Source: Arthrobacter pascens (GTDB lineage: Bacteria; Actinomycetota; Actinomycetes; Actinomycetales; Micrococcaceae). Taken from it: a DNA stretch of 64,000 nucleotides. Of this stretch, positions 52,845 through 61,133 are shown in pieces. Location of the stretch: assembly GCF_030816475.1 (NCBI RefSeq), contig NZ_JAUSXF010000001.1, positions 3,844,001 to 3,908,000 on the forward strand, read 5' to 3'. Position numbers and translations under genes: made by a program. Below the pieces are notes generated by a model. That model was not told the DNA's origin and did not search any database. It saw only the letters and a program-made list of their open reading frames with translations. Within the stretch, counting starts at the first letter, position 1; every line of letters starts with the position of its first letter.

Positions 52845-53594
52845 TTACCGCGCGGACCAGCCGCCGTCCATGGTGTAGCTGGCCCCGGTCACCATGCCTG
52901 CGTGGTCCGAGGCCAGCCAGGCCACCAGCGAGGCCACCTCCTCCGGCTCCACGAGGCGCTTGATGGCTGACTCGGTGAGCATGACCCTGGCAAGGACCTC
53001 CGACTCCGGTATCCCGTGCACCAGGGCCTGGTCCGTGATCTGCTTCTCCACAAGTGCGGTACGTACGTAGCCCGGGTTGATGCAGTTGGATGTGACTCCG
53101 TGTTCCCCGCCCTCCAGCGCCGTGACCTTGCTCAGCCCTTCGAGGCCATGCTTCGCGGAAACATATGCGCTCTTGAACGGGGAGGCCCGGAGTCCGTGCA
53201 CCGAGGACAGGTTGATGATGCGGCCGAACCCGTTGGCATACATGTGCGGCAGCGCGGCCCGGATGAGCAGGAACGGCGCCTCCAGCATGAGGGAAATGAT
53301 CCGGCGGAAGTCGGCAGGATCGAATTCCTCCAGGGGACTGATCCGCTGGATCCCGGCGTTGTTCACCAGGATGTCGCAGTCCAGGCTCAGGGTGGCGAGC
53401 CTGTCCACGTCCAGCAGGTCAACGGCCCAGGCCGTGCCGCCCACTTCATCAGCCAGCGCCGCCGCACCGGCGGAGTCGACGTCGGCCACTACTACCTTGG
53501 CGCCCCGGGAAGCGAGCTCCCGGACGCACGCGGCCCCGATCCCGCTCGCTCCGCCGGTCACGAGGGCCTTGCGCCCGTTCAATTCGTGTTCCAT
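52845..53594 (-). CDS. 3-hydroxybutyrate dehydrogenase-like SDR
   Basis: 249 residues from ATG 53594 (MEHELNGRKALVTG) behind GAGGGGAACAGCA; an extension to 53633 is not supported. Rossmann motif TGGASGIGAACVRELASRG, NNAG in LVNNAGIQRISPL, and catalytic Ser-Tyr-Lys in SSVHGLRASPFKSAYVSAKH. The segment HGLEGLSKVTALEGGEHGV and the C-terminal MTGASY-type end match D-3-hydroxybutyrate dehydrogenases. It is the second gene after the MHS transporter, so the pair likely imports and oxidises 3-hydroxybutyrate or a similar hydroxyacid. Confidence 0.82.
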   Translation of the reverse strand: MEHELNGRKALVTGGASGIGAACVRELASRGAKVVVADVDSAGAAALADEVGGTAWAVDLLDVDRLATLSLDCDILVNNAGIQRISPLEEFDPADFRRIISLMLEAPFLLIRAALPHMYANGFGRIINLSSVHGLRASPFKSAYVSAKHGLEGLSKVTALEGGEHGVTSNCINPGYVRTALVEKQITDQALVHGIPESEVLARVMLTESAIKRLVEPEEVASLVAWLASDHAGMVTGASYTMDGGWSAR

Positions 53595-53646
53595 TGCTGT
53601 TCCCCTCGTGTGCTTACCCGACAAAGGTTCCAACGGCTCAAGCAGC

Positions 53647-55029
53647 TCAGCGTGAGCCGGCTGGCAGGAGTCCTTCGCGGGCGGCGTCGGCCTTGTCCAC
53701 GTCCTCCAGGGCGATGCCCTTGGTCTCCTTCAGGCTCAGCACCGCTGCCGTGGTGATGGCACAGGCCACCAGCAGGTAGATGGCTGTGGGCAGCCATGAA
53801 CCTGTGTCCTTCAGCCACTGGGTGGCGAGGAGGGGAGCGAGGGAACCGGCGAAGATGGACGTCACCTGTGAACCCAGCGAGACGCCCGAATAGCGCATTC
53901 TGGTGGGGAACAGCTCCGCCATGATGGCCGGCTGGCCGGCGTACATGAAGGCGTGCAGGCACAGGCCGATGGTCACGGCCAGCACAATCACCACGGGGTT
54001 GCGCGTGTCGAACATCGGGAAGGCGAAGAACGGCCAGGCAGCACCGGCTATCGCACCGAACAGGTACACGGGTTTCCGTCCCACGTTGTCCACGAGCCGT
54101 CCCACCTGCGGGATGACCAGGAAATGGATGACGTGCGCGATCAGGAGCGCCAGCAGGAGCGAGGAGGTGTCGTACTTGTGCACGCTCTTGAGGTAGACGA
54201 TGGCGAAGCTGACCACCAGGTAGTACATGATGTTCTCCGCGAAGCGCAGACCCATCGCCTGCAGGATGCCTTTGGGGTACTTGCGCACCACCTCGAAGAC
54301 GCCGTAACTGACAGCCTGCTCCTTTTCCACCAGGGCCTTGGCCTCCAGGAAAATCGGAGCCTCCGTGACGTGGGTGCGGATGTAGTAGCCAACGAACACG
54401 ATCACCGCGGAGAGCCAGAACGCCACCCGCCAGCCCCAGCCAAGGAAGGCTTCCGGGCTCAGGGAAGTGGACATGATGAACAGCACCAGAGTGGCAAGCA
54501 GGTTACCCACGGGCACGGCGGCCTGGGGCCAGCTGGACCAGAATCCGCGGGTCTTGTTGGGGCTGTGTTCGGCCACCAGGAGCACGGCACCGCCCCATTC
54601 ACCGCCCAAGGCGAAGCCCTGGATGAAGCGGAGGGCCACAAGCAACGCGGGGGCCAGGTAACCGATGTCGGCAAAGCCCGGGAGACAGCCCATCAGGAAG
54701 GTGGCCACGCCCACGATGACGATGGTCAGCTGCAGCGTTGGTTTCCGGCCCAGCTTGTCGCCGATCTGGCCGAACACGATCCCGCCAAGGGGGCGTGCCA
54801 CGAAGCCCACAGCGTAGGTGAGGAACGCCTGGATGACGCCATCCAGGTCGTTGCCCGTGGCCGGGAAGAAGTACTTTCCGAACACCAGGGTCGCGGCCGT
54901 GGCGTAGAGGAAGAATTCATACCATTCCACCACTGTGCCCACCATGGAGGCGGCCACAATCTTCTTCAGTCCGGATCCCTTGGGTGCGGATCCCGCGGCG
55001 TTGTTTGCCGAGCGCTGCTCTACGCTCAT
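53647..55029 (-). CDS. MHS-family (metabolite:H+ symporter) MFS transporter
   Basis: 460 residues, 12 helices; the start at 55029 follows AAGGAGAAACTC, while a longer frame to 55116 covers the regulatory site. MHS markers are GTVVEWYEFFLYATAATLVF, GGIVFGQIGDKLGRKPTLQL and GFALGGEWGGAVLLVAEHSP. MHS proteins take up organic acids such as ketoglutarate, shikimate or hydroxybutyrate. It is the first gene of the operon with the SDR and is divergent from a LysR gene. Confidence 0.92.
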   Translation of the reverse strand: MSVEQRSANNAAGSAPKGSGLKKIVAASMVGTVVEWYEFFLYATAATLVFGKYFFPATGNDLDGVIQAFLTYAVGFVARPLGGIVFGQIGDKLGRKPTLQLTIVIVGVATFLMGCLPGFADIGYLAPALLVALRFIQGFALGGEWGGAVLLVAEHSPNKTRGFWSSWPQAAVPVGNLLATLVLFIMSTSLSPEAFLGWGWRVAFWLSAVIVFVGYYIRTHVTEAPIFLEAKALVEKEQAVSYGVFEVVRKYPKGILQAMGLRFAENIMYYLVVSFAIVYLKSVHKYDTSSLLLALLIAHVIHFLVIPQVGRLVDNVGRKPVYLFGAIAGAAWPFFAFPMFDTRNPVVIVLAVTIGLCLHAFMYAGQPAIMAELFPTRMRYSGVSLGSQVTSIFAGSLAPLLATQWLKDTGSWLPTAIYLLVACAITTAAVLSLKETKGIALEDVDKADAAREGLLPAGSR

Positions 55030-55042
55030 GAGTTTCTCCTTA

Positions 55043-55077
55043 GTGTCCACATTGACACGTGCTGTGATCCACAGCAC
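55043..55077. promoter_or_regulatory. Inverted repeats in the LysR / MHS divergent region
   Basis: GTGTC-CACATT-GACAC (55043-55058) is followed directly by a perfect GTGCTGTG-ATC-CACAGCAC repeat (55059-55077). A third, TTGTG-TG-CACAA, lies at 55139-55150 next to the LysR start. LysR-type activators usually bind such sites between divergent genes. Confidence 0.6.
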
Positions 55078-55158
55078 TAATGGCTCCCCTGAGTATTGCT
55101 GCACAAACATGCGCATTCAATAACCAAAACGGCACCGCTTGTGTGCACAATTGCAGAT

Positions 55159-56076
55159 ATGAAGCCCCATCCCGATGACCTGTTGGTTCTGCTCGCGGTG
55201 TCCCGCTCGGCAAAATTTACGACGGCGGCCCAGGCTTTGGGGCTGAACCACACCACCGTCTCACGCCGGATAGCAGCACTTGAGAAGGCGCTGGGCGGCC
55301 GTGTCCTGGCCAGGGCGGCCGGCGGCTGGGAGCTCACCGAGCTGGGCACGGAGGCCGTCCGCGTTGCCGAGCAGGTGGAGGCGGCAGTGAGCGGGCTGGG
55401 ACCGGGGGGAAAGGCACCCGACCCGATTGCCGGCGTCGTCCGCATGACGGCGACCGACGGCTTCAGCGCCTACATTGCGGCGCCGGCCGTGGCGGGCCTG
55501 CGGAGGCAGCATCCGGGACTCAGCGTGGAAGTGGTGACCATGACCCGGCGTGCACTCCAGCAGCGCTCCGGGCTGGACATCGAAGTGGTGGTGGGCGTGC
55601 CCCAGGTTCACCGGGCCGAGGCCATCAGGCTGGGCGAATACATGCTCGGGATGTACGCGTCGCGTTCCTACCTGGCCGAGAACGGAACCCCGGCCACCGT
55701 GGCGGAACTGACTGAGCACCCGCTGGTCTACTTCGTGGATTCCATGCTGCAGGTTGACGACCTCGACGCTCCAAGGCGGCTCGTGCCGGCCATGCGTGAC
55801 GGGCTCACGTCCACGAACGTGTTTGTCCATGTGGAGGCCACCCGGGCTGGTGCGGGCATCGGCTTCCTGCCCTGCTTCATGGGCGACCTCCACGACGACC
55901 TGGTCCGGCTGCTCCCCGCCGACTTCGCCGAACTGCTCCCCTACTGGATGGTGCTGCGGCAGGATTCCATGCGCCGCCCTGCCGTGGCCGCCGTCGTGCA
56001 GGCACTCCGGGACCGGATGGCGGAGCACCGCGAGGCGCTGCTGGGCCGGGGCAAAACCCCGTCGATTGTTCCGTAG
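55159..56076 (+). CDS. LysR-type transcriptional regulator
   Basis: 305 residues from ATG 55159 (MKPHPDDLLVLLAV). The HTH is AKFTTAAQALGLNHTTVSRR, followed by the linker helix and the periplasmic-binding-like effector domain (about 95-295). It should respond to the substrate of the divergent MHS transporter and SDR. The longer frame from 55096 runs through the operator sites. Confidence 0.92.
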   Translation: MKPHPDDLLVLLAVSRSAKFTTAAQALGLNHTTVSRRIAALEKALGGRVLARAAGGWELTELGTEAVRVAEQVEAAVSGLGPGGKAPDPIAGVVRMTATDGFSAYIAAPAVAGLRRQHPGLSVEVVTMTRRALQQRSGLDIEVVVGVPQVHRAEAIRLGEYMLGMYASRSYLAENGTPATVAELTEHPLVYFVDSMLQVDDLDAPRRLVPAMRDGLTSTNVFVHVEATRAGAGIGFLPCFMGDLHDDLVRLLPADFAELLPYWMVLRQDSMRRPAVAAVVQALRDRMAEHREALLGRGKTPSIVP

Positions 56077-56106
56077 GGGCGCCGTTTTGGAGCCCGAAAA
56101 GGGCCG

Positions 56107-57069
56107 CTACGGAGCAATCGATGGGCTGGCGGGAGACGGGGTGGCGGGGTCGTGCCGGACCGGGGAGCCGGCCGCGAAGGCACGCACCTGGGCGTCATTC
56201 CAGAGATGCGCCGGAACAGCGCCGCCCAGGAGCCGTCGGGCCAGCTGGGGATCGCCGTCGAGCGGCAGATCGCTGCCGGCCATCACCATGTTCCCGTACC
56301 GCCGGCCCTTGAGCATGGCCGGATCCGCGATGATGACCGTGTGCTCGAAGGAGGCCGCGATGGTGGCCGCATCCTCACGCGCGTTCCTAAGGTCCGGCGC
56401 GTCGCCCGAATTGACCACGTAGATGCCTCCGGGCGCCAGGACCCGGCGGACGTGGTCATTGAATTCCCGGGTAGTGAGCGGCCGGGGAGTCAGCGCTCCG
56501 GCAAAGACGTCCCGGATGATGAAGTCCCGGGTTTCCGGCGTGAGCGTCTCTGTGACCTCGCGGGCCTCCCCCACCCGGATCCTGAGCAGCGGAGCCTTGG
56601 GCAGATCGAACCAGCCGCGCACATACCCTGCGAGCTTTCCGTCGAGCTCCACCACCACCTGCCGCGCATCAGGGTAGGCGGAGTGGAAGTAGCGGGCCAG
56701 GGAGCAGGCGCCGCCCCCCAGATGCAGTCCCCGCAGGCGGGCCGGTTCCGCGGACTTCGGCCTGCTTCCGGCAGAGCCCGACGGCGGCCAGCGCGATTCG
56801 ATGAGGGCAGCCATCCAGCGCATGTATTCAAAATCCAGGAAGAGCGGATCGGCGAGGTCGATGTGAGAGCTCATGACGCCGTTGATTTTCAGGAGCCAGC
56901 CGTTGGAATTGTCCTGGTCCGCGATCAGCTCGCAGTCGCCGGTGTCGATGTAGTAGACGCCCTCCACCGGCCCGTCCGGCCGGGTGCCGCTGGCCACCTC
57001 CACCACTCCGGCCACCGGGCGCAGGCTGTTCCGCGCAGCCGACCTGCCGCGCTTCGCCACTAGTTGCAC
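56107..57069 (-). CDS. Spermidine-synthase-like methyltransferase-fold protein
   Basis: 320 residues. The SAM/aminopropyl fold is visible in LHLGGGACSLARYFHSAYPD, then VVELDGKLAGYVRGWF and IIRDVFAGALTPRPLTTREF. This resembles the spermidine synthase family as found in actinobacterial fused-membrane or stand-alone forms. The Asp that binds putrescine cannot be traced with confidence, so polyamine synthesis is not certain. It lies 30 bp after the LysR gene, on the opposite strand. Confidence 0.75.
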   Translation of the reverse strand: MQLVAKRGRSAARNSLRPVAGVVEVASGTRPDGPVEGVYYIDTGDCELIADQDNSNGWLLKINGVMSSHIDLADPLFLDFEYMRWMAALIESRWPPSGSAGSRPKSAEPARLRGLHLGGGACSLARYFHSAYPDARQVVVELDGKLAGYVRGWFDLPKAPLLRIRVGEAREVTETLTPETRDFIIRDVFAGALTPRPLTTREFNDHVRRVLAPGGIYVVNSGDAPDLRNAREDAATIAASFEHTVIIADPAMLKGRRYGNMVMAGSDLPLDGDPQLARRLLGGAVPAHLWNDAQVRAFAAGSPVRHDPATPSPASPSIAP

Positions 57070-57102
57070 CAGGCTTCAGTCATGGTTCAACCCTAGTTCA
57101 CG

Positions 57103-58686
57103 CTAACTGGCCGGGGATGCCTCTTCGCCCGCCCTGATCCGCTTGACCACTGCCGTGGTGGAGCGTTCGGCAACGTAATCCAGAATGGCCACCCGTCCGC
57201 CGTAGTCCTCCACTGCCGGCGTCTCCTCCAGCATCTCTGGGGTGTAGTCCCCGCCCTTGGCATATACCTCGGGCCGGAGCTGCCGGATCAGTGGAGTGGC
57301 GGTGGGAGTGTCAAACACCGTCACGTAGTCAACGCAGCTCAGCGCGGCGATCACGGCGGCCCGGTCCGCCACAGCGTTTATTGGCCTTCCCGGCCCCTTG
57401 ATCCTGCGCACTGATTCGTCGCTATTGAGTGCCACCACCAGGATGTCACCCAGCTGTTTGGCCTGGTTCAGATATCGGGTGTGGCCGCTGTGCAGGACGT
57501 CGAAGCAGCCGTTGGTCAGCACGATGCGCTGGCCCTGCGCCCGGTGCATCTCTACCTGGCGTTCCAGTTCCTCCGCACTAAGCGCCATGTCCGCGAAGCT
57601 CTCCAGGTAGCGGCTCAGCTGGATTGTGCTGCAGACGGACGTCCCCGGCTGGTGTACCACCACGTCCGCGGCGGCCTGCGCCAGGTCCAGGCTGGTGGCC
57701 AGCGGCAGACCGGCGGACCTGGCCAGGGTCAGGGCGGCTACAAAGGTGTCGCCTGCGCCGGACGCCTGCTTTTCCGCGGCGGGCCGTGCCCAGGTCCGGT
57801 GAGAGCCACCGTCCGCAGAGAAGAGCAGCGTGCCGTCCCGGTCCAGCGTGACCACCACCGCCCGGGCACCCGTAGCCTCCAGCAGCGCGTCCCGGTACCG
57901 GGTGACCGCCTCGACCCTCCCCGCGCCGGCGGTCAGGCGCAGGTCCAGCATCCCGGCGGCTTCCTGGGCGTTCGGGGTGACCAGATCAGGACGCAGCATG
58001 GCCCACGGGCGCGGGTCATGGGCATCGATCACCGTCAGCGGGCGCGGAGCTATCGTGCCACGGGCGCCTGCTGACACTGCGCCGCCGGCGACGCCGGCCG
58101 ATTCCCGCGCTGCGAGCGCCTCGCGGAGGCTTCGGCGTACCGGGTCAGCCAGGACTCCGGTCCCGTAGTCGCAGACCATCACCGCGTCCTGATGTTCGAC
58201 GGCGGCCCGGACTGACGCGGCCAGCGCTTCCAACGCCTCTCCCGGGACAGTCGTGGCGGCATCATCAATCCGCAGCAACACCTGTCCGCCGCTGCTGATA
58301 CGGGTTTTGGTAGTGGTGACCATAGCCGGATGATCGTGCAGGTGGGTGACGTTTATGCCCGCCTCCACGAGCTTCTTCCGAAGCATCACGCCAGCGTCAT
58401 CCGTGCCGATGATGCCTGCCACCGAAACCTGCGCCCCCAGTGCCGCCAGGTTCATGGCCGTGTTGGCCGCGCCGCCGGGTGCGTAGTCCCGGGTGGTCAC
58501 GTCCACAACGGGCGCCGGCGCCTCCCGGCACATGCGCTCGATGTTTCCGTTCCACCAGCCGTCCAGCATGACGTCGCCGATTACCAGGACAGCGGGGCTT
58601 TCGGCGGCCAGCCGCCTCGGCAGCCATTCTGACAATGCTCGCTGGCCGCTGAGGTCTCCCTGCGCGGAAGGCTGCTGCTGACTCAT
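57103..58686 (-). CDS. HldE-like bifunctional kinase / nucleotidyltransferase (copy 2)
   Basis: 527 residues. The N-terminal ribokinase-type domain (about 20-330) has VLVIGDVMLDGWWNGNIERM, the substrate Asn in GGAANTAMNLAALG and the catalytic QASGAGDTFVAAL. The C-terminal domain (about 385-515) is a cytidylyltransferase-fold with TNGCFDVLHSGHTRYLNQAK (HxGH) and GGDYTPEMLEETPAVEDYGG. This is the layout of HldE, which makes ADP-activated heptose from heptose-7-phosphate in Gram-negatives. It is the last gene of the leftward cluster, overlapping the ALDH stop by 4 bp. Both activities look intact; the sugar is inferred. Confidence 0.85.
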   Translation of the reverse strand: MSQQQPSAQGDLSGQRALSEWLPRRLAAESPAVLVIGDVMLDGWWNGNIERMCREAPAPVVDVTTRDYAPGGAANTAMNLAALGAQVSVAGIIGTDDAGVMLRKKLVEAGINVTHLHDHPAMVTTTKTRISSGGQVLLRIDDAATTVPGEALEALAASVRAAVEHQDAVMVCDYGTGVLADPVRRSLREALAARESAGVAGGAVSAGARGTIAPRPLTVIDAHDPRPWAMLRPDLVTPNAQEAAGMLDLRLTAGAGRVEAVTRYRDALLEATGARAVVVTLDRDGTLLFSADGGSHRTWARPAAEKQASGAGDTFVAALTLARSAGLPLATSLDLAQAAADVVVHQPGTSVCSTIQLSRYLESFADMALSAEELERQVEMHRAQGQRIVLTNGCFDVLHSGHTRYLNQAKQLGDILVVALNSDESVRRIKGPGRPINAVADRAAVIAALSCVDYVTVFDTPTATPLIRQLRPEVYAKGGDYTPEMLEETPAVEDYGGRVAILDYVAERSTTAVVKRIRAGEEASPAS

Positions 58687-60176
58687 TGCTGCTCCTGCCC
58701 GGGGTCCTGCTGTGACTGGGCATGTGCGGGCGGCGCGGCATTTTCGGATGGCATGGCATATGCGGGCGGCGCGGCGACGTGGACCACCTTCACGCGGGTG
58801 AATTCATCCAGCAGCTCCGGTCCGTAGCCAAAGCCGTGACCGCTCTCGCCCCGCGGCTGGGCAGCCCCGCCGGGTGCGCCGCCGAAAACCTCGTTGATCT
58901 TCACGGTCCCGACCGGGAGGGCAGCGATGGCCTGCTGGGCATGGGCGATGGTTCCGGTGAGCACTGTGGCCGCCAGGCCGTACCGGCCGCTGGCCGCACG
59001 TTTCAGGCCGTCGTCGAAGCTTTCCACCACCTGCACCGGCGCCACCGGGCCAAAGGTCTCTTCCGTCATCACCTGCATGCTGTCGGTGCAACCCAACAGT
59101 ACGGTGGCGGGATAGAACGCGCCCGGCCCGTCAGGAACCCGGCCGCCTTCCACGGCGTGCGCCCCGAGCTCCACTGCCTGGGCCACCTGGGCGTGGACGG
59201 ACTCCCGCAGCCGGGTGTCCACCAGCGGGGCCACGCTTCCGTCGGCATTGCGGAGCGCTGCCTCGGCCTCCAGCGCAGCACAGAATTCAGTGGCAATTGC
59301 CTTGTGGACGTAGATGCGTTCCACTGACGTGCAGATCTGGCCGCTGTTGCTGAAGGCCCCGATGGCCGCCTGCTCTGCGGCCCAGGCAGGATCAACGTCA
59401 CGGTCCACCAGGAGGGGATCGTTGCCGCCGTTCTCGCGGATGACGTGCGCGCCGCTGCGGACAGCCGTCTCGGCTATCCGCGCCCCGGAAACGCTCGAAC
59501 CAACATGGGCGACGACATCCGCACCTGCCTGGGTCAGCAGGGTCCCCACGCCGGCCCCGCCGGAGACACTGAGGAGAACGCCTGGCGGAAAGGACGGCGC
59601 CAGTACTTCTCCGAGGAATTCGCCGAGGCGGGGGCAGCGCTCACTGGGCTTGTGGACCACGGTGTTGCCCGTCACCAATGCCGCCCCGATCAGCCCGCAG
59701 GCGACTGCAACGGGATCGTTCCAGGGGGTCAGGACGACTGCGACGCCACGTGGTTCGGCCACGGTGTAGTCAGATGCGAACGGATTGCCCCGAAGGCTGT
59801 GCCCGCGGTGCACCGGTCCCAGTTCGGCGTATTGCTCCAGTGTGGAGACCCCGGCGGCTATCCCGGCCAGCGCCTCCTCCACCGGGCGTCCTGTTTCGCT
59901 GCTGTTGAGCCTGGCCAGTACAGGGGCAGCGGCCGCGAGGGCCCGCGCCGCGGCTCTCAGACACGTTCCCCGCTCGGCGGGCGCAGTTAGGGACCACCCG
60001 GCTGCGGCATTTCGAGCGGCCTCGACGGCGTGACTCACCGCCGCGGGCTCCGTTTCCACGACCGTCCACAGGGTATCCCCGGTGCGGGGATCCCTGATGG
60101 TTATGGTCGCCGGACCGTCTCCACTGTCCGTAGTAGCTGGCAGGGCGGCCGTCGTTGTCGTAGCAGTCGTATGCAT
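58683..60176 (-). CDS. Aldehyde dehydrogenase in the heptose-type cluster
   Basis: 497-residue ALDH. The catalytic Cys282 is in SNSGQICTSVERIYV and the general base Glu248 in RENGGNDPLLVDRDVD. NAD-binding WNDP motif is VVLTPWNDPVAVACGLIGAA. A Thr-rich start and a Pro/Ala/Gln tail are extra. Start 60176 follows CGGAAGGACTTCC. It lies between two heptose-type fusion genes, so it may oxidise an aldehyde made on this pathway, but it could also be a general scavenger. Confidence 0.88.
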   Translation of the reverse strand: MHTTATTTTAALPATTDSGDGPATITIRDPRTGDTLWTVVETEPAAVSHAVEAARNAAAGWSLTAPAERGTCLRAAARALAAAAPVLARLNSSETGRPVEEALAGIAAGVSTLEQYAELGPVHRGHSLRGNPFASDYTVAEPRGVAVVLTPWNDPVAVACGLIGAALVTGNTVVHKPSERCPRLGEFLGEVLAPSFPPGVLLSVSGGAGVGTLLTQAGADVVAHVGSSVSGARIAETAVRSGAHVIRENGGNDPLLVDRDVDPAWAAEQAAIGAFSNSGQICTSVERIYVHKAIATEFCAALEAEAALRNADGSVAPLVDTRLRESVHAQVAQAVELGAHAVEGGRVPDGPGAFYPATVLLGCTDSMQVMTEETFGPVAPVQVVESFDDGLKRAASGRYGLAATVLTGTIAHAQQAIAALPVGTVKINEVFGGAPGGAAQPRGESGHGFGYGPELLDEFTRVKVVHVAAPPAYAMPSENAAPPAHAQSQQDPGQEQQ

Positions 60177-60260
60177 GGAAGTCCTTCCGTACGCAATTCT
60201 CCTGTGCTGTTCCCTACGCCTTGCCCTGTACCCTTGGCTCCTGGATTTACACCGGATCCT

Positions 60261-61040
60261 TTAGGGCCAGGAGCCTTCCTCCTCGTGGCAGATCAGCATT
60301 TCCCGTACCTCGCAGCCCGTTGGCTGGGACAGTACGAAAAGGATGGCCTGGGCCACGTTGCCCGGGTTGTTGAGCCGGGAATCGTCCTGGGGCTTGTACT
60401 GCTCAGTTCGGTCATCAAAGAAATGCGTCTTCATGCCGCCGGGAATCATCGTGGTCACGCCGATCTCCCCTCCGGTCTCCGCCGCCAGGGCATGGCTGAA
60501 GCCCACTACGCCGAACTTCGAGGCGCAGTACGCTGTGGCATCGGCCACAGCCCTCTTACCCAGGGTGGAAGCAACTGTCACCACCCGCCCGTGGGTGGTC
60601 TTCAGGTAAGGCAGGGCGGCCCTGACCACGGAAACCGTGCCCATCAGGTTGACGCCGATCACCTTCTCCCACTCATCGGCGGCCACGTCGGCGAGCTTGC
60701 CGCACCGGTCGATCCCCGCCGCGGTGACCACGGCATCGAGCCCGCCGAGGGACTCCGCCGCCTCCCGGACGGCTTGTTCCACCATCAGACGGTCCGAAAC
60801 GTCCACTTCGAACGCCTTCACGGCGGCGACGCTGCTGATATCGCGGTCCAGAACCACCGGCGTGCCGCCGGCCTTAAGGACGGCGTCGACGACGGCGGCG
60901 CCCAGTCCGGAGGCACCTCCGGTGACCAGCACCCGGCCGGGCCACGACGCCGAAGCGTTCGTCTGTGTGTTCGGCCCGGTGTTTGTCCCGGTCCTCGCCT
61001 CGGTGCTCGTCTCTGTGTGCGTCACAGTTTCTGCGTTCAT
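60261..61040 (-). CDS. Short-chain dehydrogenase in the heptose-type cluster
   Basis: 259 residues from ATG 61040 behind GAGAGGAACAGC. A Thr/Asn/Glu-rich segment (about 5-30) precedes the Rossmann part VLVTGGASGLGAAVVDAVLK; NAG is replaced by TAAG in VVTAAGIDRCGKL. The active Ser-Tyr-Lys is in VASTLGKRAVADATAYCASK. It is a classical SDR and not the extended SDR HldD epimerase of heptose pathways. Substrate unknown; context suggests a sugar or sugar-derived alcohol. Confidence 0.82.
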   Translation of the reverse strand: MNAETVTHTETSTEARTGTNTGPNTQTNASASWPGRVLVTGGASGLGAAVVDAVLKAGGTPVVLDRDISSVAAVKAFEVDVSDRLMVEQAVREAAESLGGLDAVVTAAGIDRCGKLADVAADEWEKVIGVNLMGTVSVVRAALPYLKTTHGRVVTVASTLGKRAVADATAYCASKFGVVGFSHALAAETGGEIGVTTMIPGGMKTHFFDDRTEQYKPQDDSRLNNPGNVAQAILFVLSQPTGCEVREMLICHEEEGSWP

Positions 61041-61133
61041 GCTGTTCCTCTCGGTCAATTTTCTCACTCAGTCTTCTCGCTGAGAGCTTCTTATCCGGGA
61101 TATGTGAGGCGGGATGGCAGGTAGAGGCGGAGC

